From contig JAQMRL010000002.1 of assembly GCA_035578175.1 (NCBI GenBank), positions 95,148,748 through 95,212,747 of the forward strand: a stretch of DNA of 64,000 nt, given 5' to 3'. Positions 34,571 to 46,279 of this stretch are shown here, piece after piece. Both the position numbers and the translations under genes were made by a program. The notes below the pieces were generated by a model that was not told where the DNA came from, did not search any database, and was given only the letters and a program-made list of their open reading frames with translations. The DNA comes from Catonia carolina. Lineage: Eukaryota > Arthropoda > Insecta > Hemiptera > Achilidae. How positions within the stretch are numbered: position 1 is the first letter of the stretch; every line of letters begins with the position of its first letter.

Positions 34571-34989
34571 AATGTTATAACATTATTTATCTCTCTTCTC
34601 ACAGAGCTATTTACGATCATAATTACTATTTTATGTAATACATGTAAAAAAATTAAGCGTTCCTTTTATTTCATTCCCAATATTTTTTATTCTGTCATCA
34701 ATCTTAAATCTCTACGTTAAAAATATTCCTAGATTTTTAAAGTTTATCATATAATTTTGATATCATTTTTTAAGTTGATCATATATAGGTAATACTTTAA
34801 TAAGTCATAATTTTGTTTTTTTTTTACCGTCACGAATATAAAATGCATTTTCATACAATATAAAGTATGTCGTTAATTAAGGATAACGGAAGAGTAAGGC
34901 ATACTACTGTATGGAAAACAAATAAAAGTTTTTGTTTTACAACGATTGTTAAGTTAAAATAACACTAATATGAATTTTTTTTTAAACAG

Positions 34990-35260
34990 GTGATAGAAGA
35001 AGTAGATCCACATGTAATTTTACTGAACTGTCCAAAACTAGAGAATTTAGTATTGAGCGGTTGCGGTTTTTTAACTCCTAGTTCTTGCCCCAGCCATGGA
35101 TGCTCAGCCAGCGATTACGTTCTACCCGCACCTCGTTTGAGATTATTATTCTACGCAGATGGAGACGATTTCAGTTGGACCCACCATATGCCACAATGTT
35201 TTTGGCGAGCTACACTTAATCCTAAACCAGGTCCTTTTTTACGTTACCTCAACTTAGTTT
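34990..35260 (+). CDS. LRR protein gene, exon D
   Basis: The acceptor TTTAAACAG ends at 34989. The exon encodes VIEEVDPHVILLNCPKLENL, VLSGCGFLTPSSCPSHGC, APRLRLLFYADGDDFSW and PFLRYLNLV. Exon E requires a phase-1 end. Two donors satisfy this: CAG|GTCCTT (exon end 35230) and TTT|GTGTAA (exon end 35260). The longer form is preferred because it keeps a full LRR strand, LRYLNLVC, before exon E; both donors are weak. Reading on past 35260 hits a stop at 35296-35298. Confidence 0.75.
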
Positions 35261-35689
35261 GTGTAACATCATTTTTTCTTTTGTTTAGATTAAAATGAAC
35301 GATGAAATATGAATATTAAACATTCTAAATATATTATGATTATGAAACTTTTTGTCCAGGCGAAAAGCAACGTTTTAAAATTCCAGAAAGGTCATAAAGC
35401 AACTGTATCTCATTAATTCGAACGTTATCTTATTATGTAAAAGCTTTAAAAGAAAATAATTAAAAAAATATTATTACTTGTTATTTAATATGAAAGTCGT
35501 AAGAGTAACGAACAAATACATAAACAAAAAGGTTAAAAAAACTGGCGGAATTTCTGACGGATAGTCATTAGAAATGGTTGAAGTAGGTTATGTTCTATTT
35601 TATTTAAACTCACTCACATACTTTAATATTTATGTTGTAGTTTGTATTGTGTTAACTGTTTAGTAGGTTTTAGGAAATTTGGTTTGGAA

Positions 35690-35760
35690 CCTTCTAGAAG
35701 GCTGCATGGACTTCAATCTGAAGATTGCAAGTTTGAGTCCTGTCACGATTGCCAATTTAT
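35690..35760 (+). pseudogene. tRNA-Arg(UCU)-like pseudogene or SINE head
   Basis: GCATGGACTTCAATCTGAAG and GATTGCAAGTTTGAGTCCTG line up with the anticodon arm and T arm of a tRNA-Arg(UCU), including a near B box (AGTTTGAGTCC). The 5' half is diverged and the acceptor stem does not pair, so it is not a working gene. Confidence 0.4.
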
Positions 35761-36489
35761 TAACATAACAATAGTAAGATTAATTTAAGAAAATAACTAT
35801 AAGATATTGAATTCTAAACAACAATAAACTTTATTCAACTTCACATCACAAGTTTACGAAAATACTCATCTAAGATTCACTAATGCAAAGCTACTTATAT
35901 ACGTAACTAAGCTATCCTTCCAGAAGTTCCAAGTAGAATGGACAAAATGTTCCAAACAGATAACATAATTCAGGCAACAACATAAACATTAAAGTTTGTG
36001 AGTGTGTTTACGCATAAAAAAATATGACATACGTAAAGTTTTATTACATATGTACAAAAGAAAGTTTGTACTAATACATGATTTTTATCGACTATGAAAT
36101 CTGACACATAATTCCAAAAAGGCTTAATGAGATATTTGAAAATGAATAATTTTAAAATAATAAATTGATAATAATTTGAAAAAATTCGTCATTGCACTAT
36201 CAAACAGGTGTACGAATGATTTCACCGATAAACTGGCAGATTTGCGTTGACTTGCGTTGGAGCTGGCGAAGCGACTAAAAATTGTGTTTGGGGGTACGGG
36301 TAGTGCTGCCCATACTGTAAGTGCGCCAGCCATATTGTAGTTAAAACTCTTCTGAATGGGATGAGACCAAATGTCCGTATTTTTTTTGTACTTTACTTTA
36401 TATATTAATAATCAGTTTTATTTATAGTTTCTTATAGACTTGTCATGTGACAACTCTGCCAAATTGCGTTCTTTGTCAAATTATTTACA

Positions 36490-36840
36490 CTCAAACTGTT
36501 CGTTGCAGAGCTAAAATAAGTAGGTCTGTTTCTTATCACATGGTCAGCCAATTAAATGACTAAATCATTTAAGAACAGAAGAGGTAGAGGTGTAAAAGAC
36601 AATAGACACTAATCAGAGTTATCTTCTCTGAAAGTAATGAATTTCATTATACAGCCAGACCCTGAGGTGAATGAAGTGAAGGTGTAATTTTCAGAGTGGA
36701 AAATATGTGCGTTTCAGAGAGCTTGGCGTGCTGATAAGCGTACTTTTCCACTCAGTGAGAAAGGCATAGGTAAACCACTTTAATCCTTGTTTTACTTAGT
36801 AAAACCTCTACAGGTTCAAACCAGTCTTTCGGTTGATGAC
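36490..36840 (-). repeat. Dispersed repeat R2, copy 2
   Basis: It has the same block order as 13190-13560, inverted: AAGAACAGAAGAGGTAGAGGTG, CAGAGTTATCTTCTCTGA, CATTATACAGCCAGACC, GAATGAAGTGAAGGTG, CCACTCAGTGAGAAAGG, then AGGTTCAAACCAG. Confidence 0.85.
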
Positions 36841-37154
36841 CTAAACAACATGTGACAACTATAGATTTGCTTTCAACCTCTCATTTATTCGTTGCAGAGT
36901 TTTTATGGAAATTAAAATAGACCTATCTATCTATAAATATTATACACTCCCCAAACGCATCTGAAAATCACCGTATTTATTATAAAATTTTATTTGTATC
37001 GTTGGAAATTACAAGGAGTAATTGCAAATTATATATGTAGAGGAAAAAAACAAAATAGTATGTATATTTTTAATTATAAATTATACTTTGTTAATCAATA
37101 ATGAAATAACATTTAAATAAATTTTTATTTGTTGTGTATTTTTCTTCAATGTAG

Positions 37155-37432
37155 GTCAAGGAAAGAAAAGTAGATTGAAAGGTTTATTTCTAGAATCACC
37201 GAGAATGTGGGATGAAACTGCATCCTGGTTATGGGGATCGTCGAAGATCTTGTATCCAGAATTACAGATACTCAGTCTTTGCAGATATCCTGAGCTAACT
37301 ATACCTCATCTGCAAAGCATTTTGAAAGGTGCACCACTTCGATACCTTCGTTCGGTTGCCTGTGATAAGCTTCATCCCAAGAGAGTCAGACAACTCTTTC
37401 AAAGCTTCGACGTTGTTGTCAATGCTGAGTGA
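37155..37432 (+). CDS. LRR protein gene, last exon (E)
   Basis: The acceptor TTCTTCAATGTAG ends at 37154. The first two bases complete a split codon; 91 codons and TGA follow. The sequence is basic at first (QGKKSRLKGLFLESPRM), then LRR-like (LQILSLCRYPELTIPHL, LRYLRSVACDKL), and ends RQLFQSFDVVVNAE. No further domain follows. The TTG at 37175 lies inside the exon and is not a start. Confidence 0.85.
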
Positions 37433-37590
37433 AAATGTGAAAATTCAACTCTCTAGAGACGACCAAGTGTGTTACAGAGATAAACCTACCTTCTTTTAAC
37501 AATAGATTCTTTAAATCCCCAATGTATATTTTACGATTGTTTCAAAACAACTATTTTTAATAATAAAAATATTTTATTTTAAATAAAACA
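37433..37590 (+). terminator. 3' UTR and poly(A) signals of the LRR gene
   Basis: Two AATAAA hexamers occur at 37562-37567 and 37582-37587, 130-155 bases after the stop, in an AT-rich 3' UTR. Either could direct cleavage. Confidence 0.55.
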
Positions 37591-37939
37591 TTAATTATTC
37601 ATCTGTAAAACCATCCTAGAAATTCTAATATCCCAAATTATGTTACTTTTATTTTAGACAAAGTCCAATTAAGGAGTGTTTTGTAAGTAAAATTTTACAT
37701 TGCCATGCTGTTAAAAATAAAATTATTGTAAATAAAACAAATGTAACTAAAGAAATTCATTATTAGTTTTAAGCATACTTTCTTTATAAGTCTAGGATCA
37801 AAATTCAAATTATTCTAAATTTATCAACGTCGAACAATCAAACATTCACACAAAACGCTGCACTCAACTATCGTCTTTAACAGCTTAACTTCCCTCTATA
37901 TCAACGTTCTCATCTTCTACTCCGACAGAAACTCAATTG

Positions 37940-38270
37940 CTACAAATATTTAATAACCTATCTGGCCATACCGTCAACAAATGTACGGTTCGGTAAAGCC
38001 CTTAGCCATTAAAAGTCTACGAATATTTCAAAGGTGTTCCGAGCGATAACAAACGGCCCTCCCCCATATGTAAGTAACTACACTTAACATAGGAATTAAC
38101 ATCAAAACCGCTGACGAATTAATAAATAAATTATGTACTTGTTCTTATTTCAAATTTATAAGGCACGCAACCGCCGTAATATCTACATCTTCCTTTTAAT
38201 CTTACTACATAATTCACGTAGAAAACTGAAGAGACGTTCCAATAGAGACTTGTTATTGGGGCTTGTCCTG
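37940..38270 (+). pseudogene. Jockey-type RT C-terminal fragment (relic) downstream of the LRR gene
   Basis: In shifting frames: IWPYRQQMYGSVKPLAIKSL, RIFQR, then ITNGPPPYVSNYTLN and TADELINKL, matching PIWTYGIEIYGTAKPSNIRK and the following segments of the complete Jockey ORF2. It has many frame breaks. Confidence 0.65.
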
Positions 38271-39214
38271 AGAGTTGCCGCTGGATAATTTCTTCACACG
38301 CGGCAGTATATACAATTAATTCTAACTAAAACATACGTATTTCTAATTGTGCTTTCGTACAATTGTAAAATTCTTTCATAAAAATAATTTCTTTTACATG
38401 CTACAAAAACAAATAGAATGAGCAAGTCTCCAACGATTCACAGCATATAAGTGGAAAATAAAAAAACTAACATAAGTAATATCAGCAAGAAATATATGTA
38501 ATGTTCATACTTTTATTATTTTTACTTGAATCGTAAAAGAGAAAAGTATTTCCCGAATCAATTATTTTTATATAAGCAATATCATTTACAGTTATTTTCA
38601 ACAGAAACAATTATTATATTTGATTATATATATTAAATGATTTCTTTATTGCAAAATAAATTACTAATAAAATAACAGTAATTTTTTCACGTACTGGAAA
38701 TTTCATTTAAAGGAAATATAAAATAAAAAAACCTTAAAGAAATTCGCAATTAAAATGTAATTAATGATTTGACCAGAAGTGAAATTAAATTGATATTTCA
38801 TTTGTGTATGATTAAGAAATTAAAAATTAAGGAACAAATTATTAAACGATATCATTGATCGTACATGTTGAATTAGAATTTGAGTTTTTGTTTGAATTTA
38901 AATCATGATTTAAATTGTAAATACTAACAAGTAGTTACATAATTATTCTGATTCAAATATTTTACGTTATAATATTTGAATTTGTAATAGAGTCATAATA
39001 AAAGATGAAAAGCAAAAAATATTTATTTTATTTTTTTTAGCTTTTATTTGTTATTGGGAATTGTACTTTACTGTCAACTAACCAATTTGATCGCTGTATT
39101 TTTTTGGCGACATTCGGCATGAATTTTTTGAACAGGGACCCCCCCTCCCGGTGAAGTTGTTCAGGAATGGCTGTCAGCTGGTCACCATATAAAGTCGCTT
39201 GCCCAACCAGTTGT
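38271..39214. other. AT-rich spacer
   Basis: Long A/T stretches with no coding or repeat feature recognised. A C-run (GGGACCCCCCCTCCCGG) lies near 39135. Confidence 0.35.
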
Positions 39215-40455
39215 AGGGGTAAAAATATCGCCCCATGAGGAATTGTTCGATTTGCTATGTAATTTATTAATATTGTATTCTTTATTTATGTTGTATCAGC
39301 TTTCAAGTTTGATCTTATTATTTTTCATTTACCTTGTCCCTTATTTCATTCAATAAAACATTATTCACATTAATACATTATGATTTTTATTCAGTTAATA
39401 TATTTTCATGATTATAATCACAAGTTTCATTATTTAAGTACAATTTTAAATTAATGTTCCAGTTCTTAATACTGTAAAATCACTTTGTTGGTTTTATTTG
39501 GTTTGAATGATAAAATCTAGCGACAACATTATTCGTTAGAACATACATACATTTATACTTATCAACAAACTAATATTTTAATATTTTAATTTGATACGTA
39601 TCTTAGTTTATCTGTTTTCACAAACTTTGAACGATTCAAGTATTTCTTTCAATTATTCTATCAGATGAATGTCTCCATCAATGTTTTCATAAATCTGTCA
39701 TTGAAAATTTACCAGATAATCATTATGATTATAAAATGGAATAATTTGTGTCTTTAATAAACATGAACTTAGTGGATAAACGGTTTTACCTCCTCATGTA
39801 CATTTTATTATTATTATTTAATAATGAATGTATGAACAACATAATAAATAACTAAATGGGACGCTATTTTACAGAAACATGTTCTTCTCTTCAGGTTTCA
39901 CGTCCCATTAAAATAATTTACAATAGTCCTTTCTTCTTCTTAGTTGCCTAGTAACCATATTTTGTTAATGAAATTTTTTTTTTTTTAATTCCTAATGTGT
40001 GTACGTTGCAATCTGTTCAATTCAGAACAATAAGCAACCCCATGACCCAATGAGATGAGGATGATATGTATGACGTGTAAATGAGGTGTAGTCTTGTACA
40101 GACTCAGGCCGACCATTCCTGAGAAAGTATGGTTAATTAAACCCCAACCATCAAAGTACACCGGCAACCACTGTCTAGTATTCAAATCCGTATAAAAGTA
40201 ACTACCTTTACTAGGATTTGAACCAGGAACCTTCGTCTCCGAAAATCAGCTGTTAAACAGCTGATTTTGGCGACGACTTTACCTCTAGACCAACCCGGTG
40301 GGTTAATGAAAATTAAATAATTTTTTTAAAATATTTATCTTAATCAGCTGGAATTATTCATATTTATTTACATAGACTCAAATGTAAACAACACCAGGTG
40401 TTCATTAAATTATCTCATTACACAGTGTTACTTAACAAATATTTAATAAATAAAA
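39215..40455 (+). repeat. Dispersed repeat R4, copy 2, split by a SINE
   Basis: Collinear with 10365-11260 from the CCCCATGAGGAATT / CCCCAAGAGGGATT block through TCAGCTGGAATTATT. The SINE at 39974-40301 interrupts it. The middle part (39800-39910) differs between the copies. Confidence 0.85.
39974..40301 (-). mobile_element. tRNA-derived SINE (family A), complete copy with target-site duplication
   Basis: On the minus strand the head carries an A box TGGTCTAGAGG (40282-40292) and a B box GGTTCAAATCC (40214-40224), separated by the family's CAGCTGTTTAACAGCTG palindrome. The body contains GGTTGCCGGTGTACTTTGATGG and GGTCATGGGGTTGCTTATTG, and it ends with an A run (T run at 39974-39986). The duplication GTTAATGAAA lies at 39964-39973 and 40302-40311. 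R4 copy 1 keeps the unoccupied site near 11095. Confidence 0.93.
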
Positions 40456-41744
40456 AACCATTCAATGTTACAACTAAAACAAAAGATAATTCTAATTAGG
40501 GGTCTACTCGTAAACAATTTTTAGTGAATGAACGATTTAATATAAAAAGGATCTTTTTTTATTAAAGTGTGCATCATAGCATTGTGAGCTTCACCGTCGC
40601 ACACTAACACCTCCACATTGCTACTTTGTCTTACAGCTTTTCCACGCACACAGTTAATTTAAAGTAATGTAACGTTATTCCATAAAATAAATAAACAAAG
40701 TAAACTATATAATGATCTGAGTATTAGAAAAGAACTAATACTAGTACATCTGTAACTCATCTTATTTATACATGCATACTGTCGTTCTAATGTCCTCATG
40801 GAGCTGCGTGATTAAGATAAAATTGCTCAAGTAGCACTTGATAGTGTTATTGCTATATTATTGATATCATTATTTTTGGTATATTATTGGTAATATTATT
40901 GGAATATATTATTGGTATATTATTGATATTATTGCTATTTCCATTGACCTTCGAGTTCATATTGATACGAAGAATAGTATAGCATTGTGTTTTTTATTAC
41001 AGGTTCTTTTGGGATATAGTTTTTTATACATAACAAAACTTTCTTTTAAACTTATAACAAATATTCATTAACAAATTAATTACATTAATTTTTATGTTAT
41101 AATTACTAAAAAGTTATAAAAAACTATCGATTACAACATATTTCAAGACCACAATTAACCAAACTAAAAAGAAATATGGCCATTTAGAACCAAGTAATCA
41201 ATCTGATCAAACGAACGGATCCGTTTCCAATAGGCGACAAAAGTCTCTATCAACACAGTTCAAAGCAACCTTTCACTAAATTTACAATCAGTTTACTGCT
41301 GGTCAAGAATATGGCTTTATTTGTAATAATCGGACTTAAACTCATAGAAAAATAAATAGTATTAACGAGGGGTTTAGGTAAAAGTAGATGCACAATAAAC
41401 CTATAAACGGAAAGAACAATCGAGATTAAATAATAATAGATACAAGAGGGTACTAAAAAGTCAACAAGTGAATAAAAGGAGCCGGTTGTCTGAAAGGCAA
41501 CAAATTGTACGTGTCAAAACTTCGTACAGTAGCCAATTCTATTAGCATAATTCTATGCTCATTTGTCTTAGTATGTTTTTCTTATTATTTTTGTGTGGGC
41601 CTATTTACCACATCTCTAATAGATGTAACAACGCGAGACTAAGCTATTTTAAAGAAATCCTAAAATTTTCTAAAACGTTTTATTGAAGATTTTATAGAGA
41701 TTAACCTTTGCCCAAACGTTTTTTTATAACTCTCATTAAATATA
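40456..41744. other. Intergenic DNA, no gene recognised
   Basis: AT-rich, with short repeats of TATTATTGGTATATTATTG type at 40850-40935. No coding or RNA feature is supported. Confidence 0.35.
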
Positions 41745-42140
41745 TTTACGATTTAATTTGAAATCAAAATTCTTAAGACTTGCTTCTGGCGCTCCTTTTT
41801 ATGTAAGCAATATAACCCTCCACGACGATTTCAAAATTCCGACAGTAAAGGAGCTAACCACGTCCTTGTATAGTAAATTTCACGAACGACTAGATGTCAA
41901 TCCAAACCCACTAGCCCGTGATCTAGCTACAAGGAACTTCCCATCAGTGCGATGTCTAAAGCGAAAATGGAGTAGAGACCTCTTTGTCTAAATAACGGAT
42001 ATTACCCGTAGTTACAAACGGAGAATGTACCACTGGGTACCTCTTCACCTTAAAGTGAAACTCCCCACCACCATTTAAAAATCATATACATAAATTGTGC
42101 AGCTCAATGTACAGTACTGTAATAAAAAATTCAAGACAAA
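41745..42140 (+). pseudogene. Jockey-type RT C-terminal fragment, 5' truncated, frame still open
   Basis: An open stretch encodes SKFLRLASGAPFYVSN, ITLHDDFKIPTVKEL, SKFHERLDVNPNPLAR and RCLKRKWSRDLFV before TAA at ~41991, matching the last ~75 residues of the complete Jockey ORF2 (SKLLRLITNAPFYINN, RRLRRSWNRDLLL). A 3' UTR with CACTGGGTACCTCTTCACC follows, ending near AATAAAAAATTC at ~42125. This copy is less decayed than the other relics. Confidence 0.8.
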
Positions 42141-43735
42141 AAAAATTGAAAACAAAACAAAAGGGTAGGCACGACATTCCAAGGATAGCTCCAAAGAATC
42201 ATTAAATTTAAAACGTTTGGATATCTTTACAATACAGGAATAATTATGATTTTATGTAATTTATTTCCGTTTCTCGAATAACTGATAAAACTATAAATTT
42301 TCCTAAAAAAAGAATTTTATAAATACTTCGGAAATCAAATAAAACGTATCTTGTTTTTTATGACTACGCTTTAACACAATAAAAAGTTCTGATTTAAATA
42401 AAACCTGCGGAATGATTCCTGTACTGAAAAAAACAACCACAAATATTATTATTTTAAAATTATGTAAGTGGAATGAACATACAAATCAAATAATATTTTA
42501 CTATCAAAAGGCGCAAAAGTAATTACAAATATAAGGTTCTAAATATTTTTACTTAGAACACGGCACTCACATAGAGGTAACCCATTATAACAAAAAAGAA
42601 ACAACTTGAGATAGTACATGAAATGTGAATTTTTCTTAGTCGGAAAACATTCAACTTTGTTAGGAGAATCAAATTATAGAATTATTTTATGTAAAAATCA
42701 CTTTTAAAACATACGTAGTTATATGATATTTTTAATTGTAGGGTACATCCAGAACTTGAAATATAAATATATTCGAACGTTTTCTATAAAATCTTTCCAG
42801 CGAGCTCTACGAATTTCATGTTCTATCAGAAGCATCTACATCTACGCTAATTTTAACGTCAACACTGTCGTAAATAATTACGAATAAAGACAATTTATCA
42901 TCCCAATTCCCTGGCTCTAAATCTGCTCAACAATAACAAAAAAGGTTGAAAAATTTAAAGGAAGATTGTACTATATTTTTAATTATAGGTTTCAACACAA
43001 ATACTGTACTAGCTGGCTCCTGCAAATTAATTTGCACAATATTTTTGATAAATGTAGCTACTTAATATAAATATATACCAATTTCACGATGTCATAAAAA
43101 AAATACGCCTATGATGGTTTTATCAAAGTATTCTAATACAACTTACGCATTATATTATTTTTATATCCCACAACAAAACGCTGACGCTACTATAACAACA
43201 CTTCAAAACAAACTGTTTTCTTATTGGAAATTTGCAGTGTCACCGCCAGAATATCTGCATCGAAACTTTAATTCAACTATTTTGTTATTCACGCAAAATC
43301 TCGTTACAGCTTTCACCAATTTTCATTATTAAATTTTTTTGTAAAATCCCGAAAGTGTTCTATTAGAAAGATGTAACATTTTAAATTTTTTCGGTAGAAC
43401 TCTGTTTGTAAGGACAAACAGAATTATTGTTTAAAATAAATTAGATCAGATTTTACGTTTTAAATTTAGCCTACATTATCTTCAAGACATTTCCTGCAAT
43501 ACAACACCTTCATTGCCAGTGAATGAGAGATTTAGTAGCCTATAAACTTTTATTACTATCTTCAAATAAGTGTTATATTTTTATTTACTTCTTTTGGTCA
43601 CATCATATTTTTGTTTAGTATGTTGTTATAATATATTTCCAGATTAAGAAACATATAAAATTACGAAAAAATATTTCTGTATGATTGTTACTGTTTTTAA
43701 ATTTGTTTCCTTCCTTTAGGATGAAGGTAAAATTT
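42141..43735. other. AT-rich spacer
   Basis: There are only short chance frames (one at 43111-43332 shows no domain). No repeat shared with the rest of the window was noticed. Confidence 0.3.
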
Positions 43736-43737
43736 GC

Positions 43738-43912
43738 TGCCTCCATAGCGTAGTGGTAGCGTGCTAAGCCTTCCACGCAGAGGCCCGGGTTTGATTCACG
43801 ACTAAGGTCTGGAAATGAAAACCGTCAAAACCCACCGTTTCAGTTACGTAACCGTAACTTCTAATTACGAAGCTGTTGATAAGACTTTAGCCTAAATAAA
43901 ATAAAAAATAAA
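43738..43912 (+). mobile_element. Second tRNA-derived SINE (tRNA-Gly-like head)
   Basis: The A box TAGCGTAGTGG (43746-43756) and B box-like GGTTTGATTCA (43788-43798) have normal tRNA spacing. TGCTAAGCCTTCCACGCAGAG resembles a tRNA-Gly(UCC) anticodon arm. A non-tRNA body of ~90 bases and an A-rich end (AAATAAAATAAAAAATAAA) follow, so it is a SINE rather than a tRNA gene. It is unrelated to family A. Confidence 0.7.
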
Positions 43913-43984
43913 CAATTTATATTTTCATCTATGGATGAAATTGTAAGGTAAATTCAAATTTATTATTATTATCATTGATAATTT

Positions 43985-44285
43985 GTTCTGCTGTTCAACA
44001 GATGATTTTCGGAGATGAAGGTTTCGTGATTCAAAACCTAGAGAAGATAGCTACTTTTATACGGATATTATTACTAGATAGTGGTTACCGATATACTTTA
44101 ATGGTTGGGATCCGATTAACCTCTAATTAGAGAGATTAGAGATTATAATCTCTGAGTTCGTATAAGACCACTCCTCATCTACACCTACACGTCTTACATG
44201 CCAAACTCATTTCATTGGGTCATTGGATTGCTTATTATTCTTAAATTAGACATATTAAAACGTACAAACATTAAGGACAATAAAA
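43985..44285 (+). mobile_element. tRNA-derived SINE (family A), copy 5 (diverged)
   Basis: It runs from GTTCAACAGATGATTTTCGG through TGATTCAAAACC (weak B box) and GTGGTTACCGATATACTTTAATGG to CATTGGGTCATTGGATTGC and AACGTACAAACATTAAGGAC. A local duplication (ATTAGAGAGATTAGAGATTATAATCTC) lies at 44127-44153. Confidence 0.78.
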
Positions 44286-45179
44286 CTAAAGCAAATTCAA
44301 TTTTATGTAAAAATGTTATAGGCCAATGCTAATTTTTTTAAAAAAATATCTATAAATTAAGTAAAAAGGATAAAATTATGATTAAAAGATTAAGACTCAA
44401 TATAATTGTTTACCCACAGGTATCTTTTTTTATAACAGCAAAGAATGTGAATAAAAATCGTATTAAAACAGTGAGTCTGGCAAAAACTTAAATCAGATCC
44501 AGTTGTAAGAGTGGTGGTACAAAAAATACGACTGTACTGGTGCCCGCATTCCCTTTTAACAATATATATTATAGTAACAAATAATAGTATAAAGTAAACC
44601 TTATTATGTCACAGTAACGGTCTTGTTTAATTCTTCTTGAAGCAGTAAGTAAAGTATAGGAAACTTATTGTTTGTACAAAATAGTTCTCATAAGAACTTT
44701 TGCTTCTGAATCCAATTTGATTTTTTTTCACCTATTCAGTCTACTAGATATAGATTTACGAGTGTTTCTTTAAATGAGTCAGTTTAAAAAAACTCATTTT
44801 TTATCTGGTATAACCCGGTAATATTAATAAATGCTAACTCACCGAGGCTCCTCTAATGCTACTTTTTCTCGCCGACGAAATTCAAATCTTTTGAACAGTG
44901 TTTGATTTTACTACACTCAAAAGTCAAAAAATTCTGGACATATTATTTCGATTCAGACAACTGAGTAGTAACCCGATTGAAATTTTGAAAAAATTAAATT
45001 ATGTGATAAAATTAGAATGTTTTTTGATCATTTAAAAACTATGTACTCGTATTTTGTTCTTATATTAGGTTTCTTCGTATCAAGAAATTCAATAGTGATA
45101 TTAAAATTTAATTCAAAATTTAAAAAATCTGGATATGACTTAATTAGTAGTGAGGTTCTTAAATGACTGCCTAAGAATG
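44286..45179. other. AT-rich spacer
   Basis: No feature recognised. The 3' part may belong to the decayed upstream portion of the following Jockey relic. Confidence 0.3.
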
Positions 45180-46131
45180 ATTTTTTCTCAGATTTATTTA
45201 TAATGGTATAATTATTACTGGATATTTTCCGTTCAAGTGGAAAATTGTTCAGGTATTGATAATCAGTAAGGCAGAAAAAGATTGCACCAGCCCAGCTCCA
45301 ATCAACCGATTAATTTAGTGCCAATTGTTTCATAACTATTGAAAAACCATTACTAAAACCTTACTTACAGGAAACGAACATAATTCCAAACTATCAATTA
45401 GGATTTAGGAAAGGACATTCCCTAACTTTATCACCTGACGGTGTAATCCGTGCCACGTTAGAATGTAAACAGTGCTGATCTGATTTCAGATGTTTCCCAA
45501 GCTTTCAGCAAGGTATGGCATCGTTATGGAACTTAAAACCTCCCTTTCCCACACATTTCTCTCTACTTAAAAATCATACCTAACAGACATATATTTTCAG
45601 ATTAAACACTCTCTGTTCCATAACTATTACATTCGGCAGTACCTCAAGGCTATGGTAGCCCATACGCACATACGCACAGTCTAAACACTACTGACTTTCC
45701 CACTACTTGACAAACTACAACAGCTACCTTTGGAGATGACACTGTTATCCTTGCTACAGATTTAACTGCAGCAGGAACGTCAGATAAATTACGAATACAA
45801 ATTTACTACTTGAAAAACTGGAGGAATAAAATTAAAGAAACAAAATCTTCACATAAGTTTTGTACACTTAAAAAAGATACTTGTCCAACAGAGACTCTAA
45901 ATGATAACATCATACCACAGACAGAAGACGGTAGGTACTTAGTAGTTACTTAGACAGAAGACTTAGTACATACATGGGAAAAACCCAGAAAATTGTGTCT
46001 TTTTTCTGGCCAGTTCTTAGCTTATTTATAAAACAATAATTTATGGATGTACGGAATTGAACTGTGGTGATCAGCAGCTCATCTACCTTTGCAATCTAGC
46101 AGTGTTTACAATCGAAGGCCTTAGAATAATT
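45180..46131 (+). pseudogene. Jockey-type RT relic, left part (split by the element at 46132-50585)
   Basis: Heavily mutated but in RT order: PFKWKIVQVLIISKAEKD, PINRLI, a QLGFRKGHS-like block, a PQG-like turn, TATFGDDTVILATD (a degenerate catalytic box, GDD for ADD), then YGIEL and SKALRII. The frame stops at the insertion point and resumes at 50586. It is the oldest-looking long Jockey copy in the window. Confidence 0.75.
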
Positions 46132-46279
46132 TTTTTTCTTTTTTTTTTTCTCTTTAATTATTTATTTGCAACTGTAAAATTTTACAATAAGCAAATGAGC
46201 TGGTTTTAACATAGGAAAATTTACAATAACAAAGATTAGACCCAGTGGCTAATCTTTGTAGGTGCCACGAGTCATTGTC

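Larger units (their letters stand above)
35261..37154. other. Intron 4 of the LRR gene (about 1.9 kb)
   Basis: It contains a degenerate tRNA-like sequence at 35690-35760 and repeat R2 copy 2. The rest is AT-rich without features. Confidence 0.6.
11840..37432 (+). other. Leucine-rich-repeat protein gene, 3' part (five exons seen)
   Basis: Five exons join with matching phases into ~353 codons ending in TGA. Introns are about 15.1, 5.1, 2.4 and 1.9 kb. The product shows LRR-type strands: KLLNLNADF, CYVRLRF, LKELSTVCV, LSALELK, KLENLVLSGCGF, LRLLFYAD, LRYLNLV and LQILSLCRYPEL. Such curved repeats bind partner proteins; many insect proteins of this type carry an F-box, but none is visible here because the N-terminus is missing. 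The first exon seen begins one base before a codon boundary, so at least one upstream exon must end with two bases of a codon; I did not find it between 3500 and 11800. No signal peptide or membrane segment is seen. The function is unknown. Confidence 0.8.

Noticed and set aside
43738..43812. Functional tRNA-Gly gene
   Set aside because: The A and B boxes are present but the T arm and acceptor stem do not pair well, and a SINE body with an A-rich end follows.
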